Assembly: GCA_051252095.1 (NCBI GenBank)
Contig: JBPOFK010000001.1
Span: 186,001 to 250,000 of the forward strand
Length of the DNA stretch: 64,000 nt
Direction: 5' to 3'
Origin: GCA-2401735 sp051252095
GTDB lineage: Bacteria; Pseudomonadota; Gammaproteobacteria; Burkholderiales; Methylophilaceae
A model generated the notes under the pieces. It made no database searches, was not told the DNA's origin, and worked only from the letters and a program-made list of their open reading frames with translations. The position numbers were made by a program, and so were the translations under genes. This document shows, piece after piece, positions 28,229 through 37,495 of this stretch (position 1 is its first letter; the number at the start of each line of letters is the position of its first letter).

Positions 28229-29020
28229 ATGGCAATCTTAGAATCACGAACGAAAACTGGAATTAGCTGGATAAGTGAAAGTATTGCTTTACTTAAACAG
28301 TCACCAAGAAAATGGTTGTTACTCTCTTTGGCATATCTTGGTATTTTTGTGCTTATTCCCTCTGTGCCAGGATTACAACTATTTGCGTTGATGACAATCG
28401 TTATCTGGCCAGTCTTCATTGCCGTCGCAATTCGACTGTTCCGCAATGAAGAAGTAAAAAAAACAGAAAACCTAAGCGCCATCATGCAGCTGATACAGCC
28501 AAAGATAAAAAATTTGCTGTTGTTAGGGCTGCTGACATTGGTTTACTTTATTGGTGTGAGTATTCTGTTTAGTTCTGATGCTCAGGTGCTTGCTGCTATT
28601 TTGGAAAAGCAAACGCAGATGAGTGAACAGGAAATGGTAACTGCAATGCAAACGATGATGCCAATATTACTAAAATTGATGTTGTTGTTTGTTCCACTCA
28701 TGATTGCCGTTTGGTTTGCACCAATGCTCATAGCGTTTAACGGCTATAGTGTCATGAAGTCGTTAAAATCTAGTGTAGCAGGTGGCATCCAATACATGGT
28801 AGCACTGGCAGCTGCATGGCTGTTATTATCTGCAGGGGTTATCGCGCTGATGTTAATGGCATCAATAGTGGTGGGCTTATTAGCTTTTTTACAACCCAGC
28901 ATCGCGCAAGCACTGATGTCACTATTTCTTTTTGGTTGTTTTTTAATTAGTATTGCACTCACGTTGGCATTTCAGTATGTGAGCTACCGCGATATATTTA
29001 GGGCTGCGTCAAGTGCTTAA
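28229..29020 (+). CDS. BPSS1780-family inner-membrane protein
   Basis: This is a 263-residue membrane protein with about six hydrophobic helices, starting with the family feature TGISWISESIALLKQSPRKWLLLSL. Families of this kind occur next to thrB in Betaproteobacteria and have no known function. The ATG at 28229 has TAGGAG 8 bases upstream. A TTG two codons earlier is the alternative. The stop overlaps the convergent uvrD stop by four bases. Confidence 0.83.
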   Translation: MAILESRTKTGISWISESIALLKQSPRKWLLLSLAYLGIFVLIPSVPGLQLFALMTIVIWPVFIAVAIRLFRNEEVKKTENLSAIMQLIQPKIKNLLLLGLLTLVYFIGVSILFSSDAQVLAAILEKQTQMSEQEMVTAMQTMMPILLKLMLLFVPLMIAVWFAPMLIAFNGYSVMKSLKSSVAGGIQYMVALAAAWLLLSAGVIALMLMASIVVGLLAFLQPSIAQALMSLFLFGCFLISIALTLAFQYVSYRDIFRAASSA

Positions 29021-31203
29021 ATAGCAGTCAGTTTGGCAAACTCAAGCGCAAGCCATTTTAGGCCTTGATTGCTAAAGTTGACTTGTACACGCATGTCATT
29101 AGCAGCGCCTTCATAACTCACCACGACGCCATTGCCAAATTTTGCATGGGCAACGCTTTGACCTACTTTCCAAGGCATTGCATCTTTTTGTGCTTGGCTT
29201 TTATGGCCTGTCATCACATGTGGCATTTCATCGTACTGAAAACCACGCGATTTAGCAGCAGGCTTACTGTTGAGTCTCTTAATTAACTCTTCTGGAATTT
29301 CATCTAAAAACCGAGAAGCAATTCCATAGCGAACTTTTCCGTGTAGCATACGGCTTTGCGCATAGCTTAGATACAAACGTTGCCGTGCACGGGTCACTGC
29401 GACATACATCAGTCGACGCTCTTCTTCCAAACCGTTGTTTTCATACATACTCTGCTCATGTGGGCATAGGCCTTCTTCCAGCCCGCTTATGAATACTGTC
29501 TTGAACTCTAAACCTTTAGCGGCGTGCACAGTCATCAGTTGCAAGGCATCATAACCAACGTCTGCTTGATGTTCTCCTGCTTCCAAGCTGGCATGCGTTA
29601 AAAACTGAGTCAATAAGTCTGATTCACCATCTCCGTCAACATTATTATGATTGCCAAAATCTTGATTAGTAAAAGCCACAGCTGCCGTGACCAGCTCTTC
29701 CAAGTTGGCGATACGATCTTCACCATCTTTTGTGTTCTGATAATGCAGCTTTAAGCCTGATAGTGTTGTTACTAACTCCGCCACTTCTGCTAAAGAAACA
29801 CCGTAGGTTTGGTCTGTCATTTCACGAATCAAGCTTACAAATTGCGCAATTTTGCCTGTGGTTTGGCAGGCTGCCGCCCACAAGCTTGAACCTTGCTGTC
29901 TAGCAGTTTCTTGCAATTGTTCTAAAGAGCGCGCACCAATGCCACGTGCAGGGAAGTTAATGACGCGTAATAAAGCAGTATCGTCATTGGCGTTTGCCAT
30001 CAAACGCATATAGGCCAAAGCATGTTTGATTTCGGCGCGTTCAAAAAAGCGTAACCCGCCATAAACGCGGTAGGGAAGGTTAGCAGAAAAGAGCGCATGT
30101 TCTAAAATACGTGACTGGGCATTGCTGCGATACAGTAGTGCAATGTTGCTAAGATTTGTTCCTTCTGCATGCAGCATCTTAATTTCATCAACAATAAAGC
30201 CAGCTTCATCTTGGTCGTTATAGGCCTCGTATATCCGTACGGGCTCACCTTTGCCAGCCGATGTCCATAGATTCTTACCCAGACGATTTTTATTATGCGA
30301 AATAATGGCATTTGCAGCATCTAAAATATTGCTGTGGGAACGATAGTTTTCTTCAAGTTTTACAATATTTTTGACATTAAAGTCATTTTCAAAGTCACGC
30401 ATATTACCAACGCGAGCGCCACGAAAGCCATAAATTGACTGATCATCATCACCAACAGCAAATAAACAATTTTCTTTGCCTGCCAATAGTTTTAGCCATA
30501 GATACTGTAAGCGGTTAGTATCCTGAAACTCATCAACCAAAATATACTTGAAGCGTGTTTGATAGTGGTTTCGAATATGTTCATCCCGCGCTAATAGCTC
30601 ATAACACCGGAGTAATAGTTCAGAAAAATCAACAACGCCTTCCCTATTGCACTGCTTATCATACTCTTCATAAATCTCTCTTAACCGTTGAGAGTGAGCA
30701 TCATAAGCATCGACTTTATCCGCTCTAAGCCCTTCTTCTTTGCATGAGTTGATATAGCCTTGCACCTGCTTTGGGGCATATTTTTCATCATCAACATTCA
30801 TCAATTTAAGTAAGCGTTTGATGCTCGATAGTTGATCGGCAGTATCCAAAATTTGAAAGGTACTGGGTAAGGCCGCCTCTCTGTGATGCGCGCGAAGCAG
30901 GCGATTGCACAAACCGTGGAATGTGCCGACCCACATGCCGCGGGTATTAATTGGCATCATCGCAGTTAAACGTGTGAGCATTTCTTTTGCAGCTTTGTTG
31001 GTGAATGTCACTGCCATTAAGCCCATTGGTGAGATTTGACCAGTTTGGATGAGCCATGCAATACGGGTGGTTAACACTCGTGTTTTACCACTGCCAGCGC
31101 CTGCTAAAATTAATGAAGATTGATGCGGTAGTGTCACCGCTTCGAGTTGTTTGTTATTCAGACCTGAGAGTAAAGGGTCACTATTTGTGTGCGTACTATC
31201 CAT
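29017..31203 (-). CDS. uvrD: DNA helicase II (UvrD/PcrA family)
   Basis: This SF1A 3'-5' helicase acts in nucleotide excision and mismatch repair and strips RecA. The 728-residue protein has Walker A AGAGSGKT at about 34-41, Walker B VDEFQDTNRLQ, the GDDDQSIYGFRGA motif and the C-terminal VAVTRARQRLYL. The last 50 residues form the Tudor-like UvrD/PcrA tail (GQSVAHAKFGNGVVV). Rep is less likely because of this tail. The gene is convergent with the BPSS1780 gene. Confidence 0.96.
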   Translation of the reverse strand: MDSTHTNSDPLLSGLNNKQLEAVTLPHQSSLILAGAGSGKTRVLTTRIAWLIQTGQISPMGLMAVTFTNKAAKEMLTRLTAMMPINTRGMWVGTFHGLCNRLLRAHHREAALPSTFQILDTADQLSSIKRLLKLMNVDDEKYAPKQVQGYINSCKEEGLRADKVDAYDAHSQRLREIYEEYDKQCNREGVVDFSELLLRCYELLARDEHIRNHYQTRFKYILVDEFQDTNRLQYLWLKLLAGKENCLFAVGDDDQSIYGFRGARVGNMRDFENDFNVKNIVKLEENYRSHSNILDAANAIISHNKNRLGKNLWTSAGKGEPVRIYEAYNDQDEAGFIVDEIKMLHAEGTNLSNIALLYRSNAQSRILEHALFSANLPYRVYGGLRFFERAEIKHALAYMRLMANANDDTALLRVINFPARGIGARSLEQLQETARQQGSSLWAAACQTTGKIAQFVSLIREMTDQTYGVSLAEVAELVTTLSGLKLHYQNTKDGEDRIANLEELVTAAVAFTNQDFGNHNNVDGDGESDLLTQFLTHASLEAGEHQADVGYDALQLMTVHAAKGLEFKTVFISGLEEGLCPHEQSMYENNGLEEERRLMYVAVTRARQRLYLSYAQSRMLHGKVRYGIASRFLDEIPEELIKRLNSKPAAKSRGFQYDEMPHVMTGHKSQAQKDAMPWKVGQSVAHAKFGNGVVVSYEGAANDMRVQVNFSNQGLKWLALEFAKLTAI

Positions 31204-31510
31204 TTATCTATTATAACGTCACAAGCAAATTAATGCGCATCGCTAGGCGAAGTAACGCTACGCTTTTCAAGGATGTCAAAGCGGTGAGGTCTGTGTATCT
31301 ATGAACTGTTATTGGCTGTTTTGGGTTGATACAATTAGTTACAAAAAAAAATTAAAATTGGTGAACTACAAAGCAATGGCATAGTCTGTAATTACATGGT
31401 GACGGAATGAGAGTTTAGTTACCAGTCCGCTTTTTTCCTCCCTGAGCGGAAGCCTTACAAAAAAGGCACTTTGACCCTGACCGCATCCCCTTGGTCGGGG
31501 TTTTTTTTAT
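31204..31510 (+). ncRNA. Candidate small RNA ending at a strong terminator
   Basis: No protein gene fits 31204-31534. The plus strand ends in an intrinsic terminator (31475-31508) with no gene to terminate, preceded by two small hairpins: CCGC/GCGG at 31427-31449 and GCCTT/AAGGC at 31452-31467. This suggests a short structured transcript of roughly 100-200 nt. It does not match 6S, RNase P, tmRNA or SRP RNA as I remember them. Its 5' end is not defined, and no convincing promoter could be fixed. The boundaries given are those of the whole gap. Confidence 0.4.
31475..31508 (+). terminator. Intrinsic terminator
   Basis: The stem CCCTGACC / GGTCGGGG (8 bp with one T-G pair, 10-base loop) is followed by eight T residues. 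It reads on the plus strand and faces the end of the convergent chromate transporter gene. Confidence 0.85.
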
Positions 31511-31534
31511 CTATTTTTGCAATTCAATACCAAA

Positions 31535-32731
31535 CTATGATGTTAAATATGAGGACACTAGACTTGCAATAATGCACCAAAAAACGACATATAGTGGAGA
31601 TAGGCGGCCAATGATTAACATGCATATACCAACCGCACTCACAAGTAAGTCAGTAGTGCTGAGTACGCTGGATGTGAATACTGGGTTGTACAATGTTGCA
31701 GCTAGAATACCAACAACAACAGCATTAATGCCAGCAATGGCTTGAGCTGCTTTCGGGTTTTTAGCGATAGATTCCCACATTGGCAACGCAGCCGTAATAA
31801 GCAAAAAACCTGGCAAAAATATGGATGCCAGTGCAATACTTGCGCCAAGCCAGCTTATTTGTTCATGAGAAGGCGTTATGGCGCCGAGATAAGCGGCAAA
31901 TGAGAACATTGGTCCAGGTATGGCTTGCGATGCGCCATAACCGGCAAGAAAATCCTCATGATTAACCCAGCCAGTGTTCACCACGGCCTCTTCTAGTAAA
32001 GGTAAGACAACATGACCACCACCAAAGACCAACGCACCAGCTTGATAAAAGGCCTGTGCGATAGCAGTAAAAACTGACTGGTTGGGGATGAGTATTGCCA
32101 TCAACAATAACGCCAGAAAAATAAGGAATAACCTAATACCCTGTTGTTTGGTGTAGCCACATTGTATGGCTTGTTGTGTCAGGTTTGTAGGTTGATGGCA
32201 GAATAAAATGCCAGCAATAGCACCTGCAATGATCACAAGCATTTGCGCCCAACTGCTGTCCATCCAGTGTAGTATAGCGGCCGCTGTAATGGCGATGATG
32301 CGTCTACGCATATCTGGACACAATTTTTTAGCCATACCGAATACGGCATCGGCAATAACACAAACGGCAACAAGCTTAAGCCCATGAATGGTCGCGATAC
32401 CAACAGCACTAGAGAGTAACGGCAGTAAAGCGGCAAAACTAATGAGCAACAATGCAGAAGGTAGTGTAAATGCAGCAAATGCTGCCAGTGCACCTTGCCA
32501 GCCTGCGCGCAATAAGCCTAGTGCAAAACCAAGCTGGCTACTAGCAGGGCCTGGTAAAAATTGACAAATAGCAAGCAACTGGCTGAATTGATGCTCATTG
32601 ACCCAATGTTGTTTTTCTACTAGCTCTTTTCTGAAGTAACCTATATGCGCAATAGGCCCACCAAACGAAGTAAGCCCTAACTTTAGGAATGTTTTGAATA
32701 CACTAAAAGCTGATGGTTTGTTATTTAACAC
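31535..32731 (-). CDS. chrA: Chromate efflux transporter, ChrA (CHR) family
   Basis: CHR proteins export chromate using the proton gradient. This is the long two-domain type, 398 residues with about ten to twelve helices. Each half has its own CHR signature: GLTSFGGPIAHIGYFR with FLPGPASSQ in the first, and GALVFGGGHVVLPLLEE with AIPGPMFSFAAYLG in the second. No chromate regulator (chrB) is nearby. The gene stands alone, and some family members have other anion substrates. Confidence 0.92.
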   Translation of the reverse strand: MLNNKPSAFSVFKTFLKLGLTSFGGPIAHIGYFRKELVEKQHWVNEHQFSQLLAICQFLPGPASSQLGFALGLLRAGWQGALAAFAAFTLPSALLLISFAALLPLLSSAVGIATIHGLKLVAVCVIADAVFGMAKKLCPDMRRRIIAITAAAILHWMDSSWAQMLVIIAGAIAGILFCHQPTNLTQQAIQCGYTKQQGIRLFLIFLALLLMAILIPNQSVFTAIAQAFYQAGALVFGGGHVVLPLLEEAVVNTGWVNHEDFLAGYGASQAIPGPMFSFAAYLGAITPSHEQISWLGASIALASIFLPGFLLITAALPMWESIAKNPKAAQAIAGINAVVVGILAATLYNPVFTSSVLSTTDLLVSAVGICMLIIGRLSPLYVVFWCIIASLVSSYLTS

Positions 32732-32775
32732 AACGCATTATCTCTGTGATGAGTCATGGAAGGAGCGCTTACTAT

Positions 32776-33162
32776 TTAATACATGCTGTTGCCATTAAGT
32801 GTTTCATTTGGGACCTTCTGTATTGCATCCCAATGTTCTACAATCTTGCCGTCTTCATCAAAGCGGAAAAAATCCATCGTGACATATTCTTCGTTATTGG
32901 GCCATATTTGATGGGTATGTAGTGAGACTAAATCATTCTCAGCGACAGCGCGGATAAATGAGATTTGTTTGTCTGGATAGTCTTTGGCCATGTTATCAAA
33001 GTAATCAATGAATGCTTGTTTGCCATTGCCAACTAGCGGGTTATGTTGGATATATTCTGCACCAACAAATTCTGCGACCGCTTTTGTCGGATTACCCAAA
33101 AAGGCAGTGCGATAAAAAGCAATGGCTTTTTCTTTATTAGACTCTAAATCTTGTTTCATCAT
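32776..33162 (-). CDS. NTF2-like / SnoaL-like protein
   Basis: This 128-residue cone-fold protein resembles SnoaL-like aldol condensing or ester-cyclase-type proteins. It has AFLGNPTKAVAEFVGAEYIQHNP near the N-terminus and the conserved YVTMDFFRFDEDGKIVEHWDAIQ at the C-terminus. Such proteins bind small hydrophobic ligands, and no substrate can be named. The start is one of the adjacent ATG codons at 33162 or 33159, only a few bases after the stop of the exported-protein gene, so translation is probably coupled. Confidence 0.8.
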   Translation of the reverse strand: MMKQDLESNKEKAIAFYRTAFLGNPTKAVAEFVGAEYIQHNPLVGNGKQAFIDYFDNMAKDYPDKQISFIRAVAENDLVSLHTHQIWPNNEEYVTMDFFRFDEDGKIVEHWDAIQKVPNETLNGNSMY

Positions 33163-33168
33163 CACAGC

Positions 33169-33843
33169 TTAAATGCTTGAGTTAAGCAACCAATCATCCT
33201 TAGCAACATAAATACCGTTGATATAATAATATTTGATGAAGTGTAAATTATTCCCAGTTAGATTGATTTCGTAAACATTCTCAATCAACCGGGTGAAGCG
33301 TTTCTTATTTTTCTTCTCCGTCTCCGATGCTGTGCTAGCTTTCTCAGAGGTTAAGGGTTTCTTATTTTGCTTTACCACACCCGATGCAGTTCTATATTTC
33401 TCAGAAAAGACAATATGATTGTTTGCGATAGATTCAAATGCAAAAATGGGAGTTTGACCGATTAAGTCGATTTTTTCTTGGCGCGTTACGCGGTTGCCGA
33501 GATTTTTAATTTCAGCATTGAATGCAATATGCTGCGAATTGTTTGATTCTGTTTTAAGCGATAGTTTGACATTATTCAATCTCTCCTCAGGGGCACTATC
33601 TGGTCCTAAACACTCTAGGTGTGTACCTTGACCATTCCAGTTGCCACGTAATTGTTCAAATAAAGATTTTATTTGGTCTTGCTCTGCATTTGATAGAGTG
33701 ATGGGTTCTTCAAGGTTATAGTACTCATCTCCTTGATCAGCTAGATTTGGAGAAGGGTCGTAACAAGTTGCTGCAATGGATGTGTTAACCAAAAAAAGTG
33801 CATATAACAAGAGTGTTTTAGTATAGGTCTTAGCAGCTTGCAT
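33169..33843 (-). CDS. Exported protein of unknown function
   Basis: This is a 224-residue protein with a clear signal peptide (KTLLLYALFLVNTSIAA) and a probable cysteine after cleavage (AATCYDPSPN). The mature part is hydrophilic and beta-rich, with a lysine/serine/threonine-rich insert around residues 155-180 and no motif that I recognise. It precedes the NTF2-like gene with almost no gap and is likely cotranscribed. I give no function. Confidence 0.7.
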   Translation of the reverse strand: MQAAKTYTKTLLLYALFLVNTSIAATCYDPSPNLADQGDEYYNLEEPITLSNAEQDQIKSLFEQLRGNWNGQGTHLECLGPDSAPEERLNNVKLSLKTESNNSQHIAFNAEIKNLGNRVTRQEKIDLIGQTPIFAFESIANNHIVFSEKYRTASGVVKQNKKPLTSEKASTASETEKKNKKRFTRLIENVYEINLTGNNLHFIKYYYINGIYVAKDDWLLNSSI

Positions 33844-33988
33844 TGTGGCTATATCCTTTGTTGAGTTCTCAATGATAATACATTATCCACTGCGTATTTT
33901 ATATGACACAGAAACATTCGTTAGTGTTGTATGGTGAATATGAAATAGTAAAATGAATATTTTGGTAAAAGTACAACGAAAAATAAAA

Positions 33989-34675
33989 CTACAGTTGCCA
34001 GTTAATCGGTGTTTGGCCATGTTCAGTCAAATAATGATTTATCTTGGAGAATTGGTGCTGACCAAAAAAGCCACGGTGTGCAGATAAAGGGGAGGGGTGT
34101 ACCGATTTTAAGACCAAATGCTTATTTGCATCAATCGATGCACCTTTCTTCTGCGCATAGCTGCCCCATAATACAAAGACTAAGTTTTCTCGATGTGTGT
34201 TTAATGCGGTAATCGCAGCATCGGTAAATGTTTCCCAACCCCGTTTTTGGTGTGATCCTGCTTGGGCTTGCGCAACGGTTAACGTCGCATTTAATAACAG
34301 TACACCTTGTTTTGCCCAAGGAGATAAATCACCACGCCTACTCATCTTAATATTTAAATCAGACTCAATTTCTTTGAATATATTCATGAGCGATGGTGGC
34401 AAAGCAATACCATCAGGAACAGAAAAACTGAGGCCATGTGCTTGGCTAGGGCCATGATAGGGATCTTGACCAATAATGACTACACGTACTTGATCAAAAG
34501 GCGTGTGATTAAAAGCATTAAAAATGAGTGGCCCAGGCGGAAAAATGTTTTTTCCAGCAGCTTTCTCCTGCTTTAAGAAGTCACGTAAAACATGCATGTA
34601 GGGTTTGTCAAACTCTTGCCCAATTAATGCTTGCCAGGAGGGATGTAGTTGACCTGCTTTTTGTTCAGAAATCAC
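33989..34675 (-). CDS. ung: Uracil-DNA glycosylase, family 1
   Basis: Ung removes uracil from DNA and starts base-excision repair. The 228-residue protein has the water-activating loop GQDPYHGPSQAHGLSFSV, with D71 as catalytic base, and the minor-groove loop HPSPLSAHRGFFG. LLLNATLTV is the uracil-recognition strand. It starts 5 bp after the stop of the GDT1-like gene and shares its strand, so the two may be one transcript. Confidence 0.97.
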   Translation of the reverse strand: MISEQKAGQLHPSWQALIGQEFDKPYMHVLRDFLKQEKAAGKNIFPPGPLIFNAFNHTPFDQVRVVIIGQDPYHGPSQAHGLSFSVPDGIALPPSLMNIFKEIESDLNIKMSRRGDLSPWAKQGVLLLNATLTVAQAQAGSHQKRGWETFTDAAITALNTHRENLVFVLWGSYAQKKGASIDANKHLVLKSVHPSPLSAHRGFFGQHQFSKINHYLTEHGQTPINWQL

Positions 34676-34680
34676 AATAG

Positions 34681-34953
34681 TTATGCGTTATACAAAGTGT
34701 AGATGCCTATCGCTATAAAACCGATTCCAGCAATATAGTGTAGGTATTTTTCATTGATATATTCAGATAATACTGCGCCAGCCAAAACGCCTATCGCACT
34801 GGCGACAACGAGTGCGGCAGACGCTGCAAAAAATACAATATATTTGCTAGTCTCTTTATCTGCTGCAAAAAGCATTGTTGCTAGTTGGGTTTTGTCGCCT
34901 AATTCTGCGATAAACACAGAGGCGAAAATGGTAATAAATATTTTCCAGTCCAT
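34681..34953 (-). CDS. Single-repeat GDT1/TMEM165 (UPF0016) family membrane protein
   Basis: UPF0016 proteins are cation/proton exchangers, for Mn2+ or Ca2+ export. The family hallmark E-x-G-D-K-T occurs once, at residues 17-22 (ELGDKTQLATM). This protein is only 90 residues with about three helices. That equals one half of the usual two-repeat protein, so it must dimerise to form a transporter. It lies directly upstream of ung. Confidence 0.85.
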   Translation of the reverse strand: MDWKIFITIFASVFIAELGDKTQLATMLFAADKETSKYIVFFAASAALVVASAIGVLAGAVLSEYINEKYLHYIAGIGFIAIGIYTLYNA

Positions 34954-35063
34954 AATGTCGTGCTAGTTTTGTATCAGTAATGTAGTGGGTAAAGCATAAG
35001 TTGATTTTTTTGATGAAGCAATGCGTATGAATTGCTGCTAGGTTCTTTTCATATGACAAGTTG

Positions 35064-36122
35064 TCACTGTTTAACTCTCTCTATCCCATATAAGCGGTCT
35101 TCAATAATATTACTTTTATGAGCGGCTATTTCATCTTCCACAGCGCCTGATTTGGCAAAGCGTGCAATATGAAATAGTGCTTCTCCCTCATTCACTAAGG
35201 GTAACTTGCTGACACAAATAATAATACCATCTGTTTCAGCTGATAATACTTGTTCATGATCGCCAAATGGGGATGAGACTACGCCTAAAGTGTCGCCTGG
35301 TTTGACTCTAGTGCCTAGTTTGCAAAGTGGTCTGAAGATGCCATCTAACGGCGCTCTAAACCAGCTGCTTGATCTGGCAATATATGGCTCTGCTTTGACA
35401 GTAATCACGCGTTTAGATGGGAGCATGGATAAGTTGCGCATGACACTAACAATTCCTCGTAAACCAGTGACAATACATTGCTCAGATAAACGCAACGCCT
35501 CACCTGCTTCATAAGTAATGACTGGAATCCCAAGCTGACCAGCCTCATAACGTAAACTGTTTTTAATGAGTTCTGAGTTAATGACAACAGGAATAGAAAA
35601 TCCTCGTGCCAGTGATTTAACGTCTGGGTACTCTAGCGCTGCACGTACCTGTGGTAAGTTGTCTCTATTAACCGCTGCCGTATGTAAATCAATGATGTGT
35701 GTACTATGTTTGACCACTTCATTGAAAAATTTATAAGCGATACGCGCAGCAATAGATCCATTTTTACTGCCAGGAAAACAGCGATTTAAATCACGTCTAT
35801 CAGGCAAGTAACGGGACTGGTGAATAAACCCAAAAACATTGACTACTGGGACTAAGATAAGCGTGCCGTGTAAATTATTAAGGCCGCGAATACCATGCAT
35901 TCTGCGAATAATCTCAACGCCATTTAATTCATCTCCATGGATTGCAGCGCAGATTAATAAAGTCGGTCCTGTAAACTTGCCATGGATAATTTCAATCGGC
36001 ATATTTAAAGGTGTGTGTGTGAATAAGTTGGCGGTAGGCAAATCAAATGCCAAGCGCTGACCAGCCTCAATGACTTTGCCAGCAATCGTGAACGGTTTAT
36101 TTCTTGTTCTATTTAAATGCAA
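35064..36122 (-). CDS. Succinylglutamate desuccinylase/aspartoacylase-family zinc hydrolase
   Basis: This M14-like zinc amidohydrolase has 352 residues. Metal ligands are in AAIHGDELNGVE (H-x-x-E, near residues 58-69) and in the downstream histidine of IIDLHTA. The catalytic glutamate is probably in VITYEAGEA. Family members remove acyl or aminoacyl groups from amino acids or peptides. It is encoded 18 bp downstream of a RimK-type ligase. This pairing suggests that it trims or reverses the ligase product. It is not an arginine-catabolism AstE, because no ast genes are near. Confidence 0.87.
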   Translation of the reverse strand: MHLNRTRNKPFTIAGKVIEAGQRLAFDLPTANLFTHTPLNMPIEIIHGKFTGPTLLICAAIHGDELNGVEIIRRMHGIRGLNNLHGTLILVPVVNVFGFIHQSRYLPDRRDLNRCFPGSKNGSIAARIAYKFFNEVVKHSTHIIDLHTAAVNRDNLPQVRAALEYPDVKSLARGFSIPVVINSELIKNSLRYEAGQLGIPVITYEAGEALRLSEQCIVTGLRGIVSVMRNLSMLPSKRVITVKAEPYIARSSSWFRAPLDGIFRPLCKLGTRVKPGDTLGVVSSPFGDHEQVLSAETDGIIICVSKLPLVNEGEALFHIARFAKSGAVEDEIAAHKSNIIEDRLYGIERVKQ

Positions 36123-36140
36123 TGTAAGTTAAGCCTTCAA

Positions 36141-37361
36141 TTATTCAGTATCAGCATGACTAGTCGTTGATTTTACAGTGCCATCAGTAGGCAAATCCTT
36201 TACCTTGGGCCTTCTTCGTTTAACCGCTTTATTCGGAATCATGCCGCGCATTGATTCGAGTTTACCAAAGCAAAGCAGCTTGTCGTTAGGCTCAATAATC
36301 CGCTCTACTCGTGGATTAGGTATTGCTTTAGCATTGCGGTAGAGGGTTAATACGTTAATGTCTTTCTCAGCATCCATGACTTCTCTAATCGTTTTACCTA
36401 AAAAGTCAGAACCTTCAGGAATGAAAATTTCACTGACACCATAGCCTTTGCTCACGGTTAAACGTTGGCGTATGTCAATTTCAGGGAAGTCTACTTGTGC
36501 AGAAACATAGTCAATCACTGCGCCAGCAATATCTAATCCAGTTGCAGTTTCGATACCTTCTAGGCCTGGCGATGAATTCACTTCCATAATCTGTGGACCA
36601 TTTTTTCCCTCTAGCATGTCCACACCGGCAACTTGCAAACCCAAAATTTGCGCTGCCCGCACTGCCGTTTCTCTATATTGTTCATCTAGCTCTACTGCTT
36701 CGGCAATCCCGCCACGATGGACATTGCTCCTAAACTCCTGACCTTGCGCGACGCGGCGCATAGCCGCAACGACGCGGTCACCCACCACAAAGGCACGGAT
36801 ATCTTTACCCTTGCTTTCAGCAACAAACTTTTGTATCAGCACATTTTGCTTTTGACTTTGTAATAGTTCGATAATGGATTCAGCAGCCTTGATTGATTCT
36901 GCAAGCAATACACCAATACCTTGCGTGCCTTCAATGAGTTTAATGACGACGGGAGCGCCACCCACACGTTCAATGGCGGGCAATACATCTTTTCTATCTC
37001 TGACAAAGGTTGTTCTCGGGATGCCGATTTGATGGCGGCTTAAAATTTGTAAGCTACGTAATTTGTCGCGAGAATTGCTGATCCCATGAGCGGTGTTGGC
37101 ACAAAACACGCCCATTTCTTGAAACTGACGCACGACAGCTGTACCAAAATAAGTAATAGAGGCGCCGATTCTCGGTAGTACGGCGTCATAATCACTTAAT
37201 TCATTTTGACGATAGTACAAATCAGGAATCCCTTTTTGTAAATCGATAGAAAATTTTAGCGTATTCAGCACCTTAACATGATGACCGCGATTGAGAGCGG
37301 CTTCTTTCAAACGACGCGTACTATAAGATGTTGGCCCGCAAGACAAGATGGCTAGTTTCAT
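36141..37361 (-). CDS. RimK-type ATP-grasp ligase fused to an RCK_C domain
   Basis: RimK enzymes add glutamate residues to the C-terminus of ribosomal protein S6 or to other acceptors. The first ~300 residues are a full RimK ATP-grasp: VIKLIEGTQGIGVLL is the nucleotide loop, and VDMLEGKNGPQIMEVNSSPGLEG is the metal-binding end. Residues about 305-370 add a TrkA_C/RCK_C-like domain (SEIFIPEGSDFLGKTIREVM), a ligand-sensing module of potassium channels. The tail is basic. The ATG at 37361 has AGGAG 7 bases upstream. It is 406 residues long. Confidence 0.9.
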   Translation of the reverse strand: MKLAILSCGPTSYSTRRLKEAALNRGHHVKVLNTLKFSIDLQKGIPDLYYRQNELSDYDAVLPRIGASITYFGTAVVRQFQEMGVFCANTAHGISNSRDKLRSLQILSRHQIGIPRTTFVRDRKDVLPAIERVGGAPVVIKLIEGTQGIGVLLAESIKAAESIIELLQSQKQNVLIQKFVAESKGKDIRAFVVGDRVVAAMRRVAQGQEFRSNVHRGGIAEAVELDEQYRETAVRAAQILGLQVAGVDMLEGKNGPQIMEVNSSPGLEGIETATGLDIAGAVIDYVSAQVDFPEIDIRQRLTVSKGYGVSEIFIPEGSDFLGKTIREVMDAEKDINVLTLYRNAKAIPNPRVERIIEPNDKLLCFGKLESMRGMIPNKAVKRRRPKVKDLPTDGTVKSTTSHADTE

Positions 37362-37495
37362 CAAAGACTCCTAAATATTAATGCCGGCTATCAAGTTGGC
37401 ATACTGCTTTCTATGGTCATGTAAGTATTGATAGTCACTAGTGACATACTACCTTACAATCTTATTGTTTAATCAATTTCCGACAGGATTTTTAA

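Noticed and set aside
31491..31745. Plus-strand open frame overlapping the chromate gene end
   Set aside because: It starts inside the terminator and T-run, and most of it is antisense to chrA.
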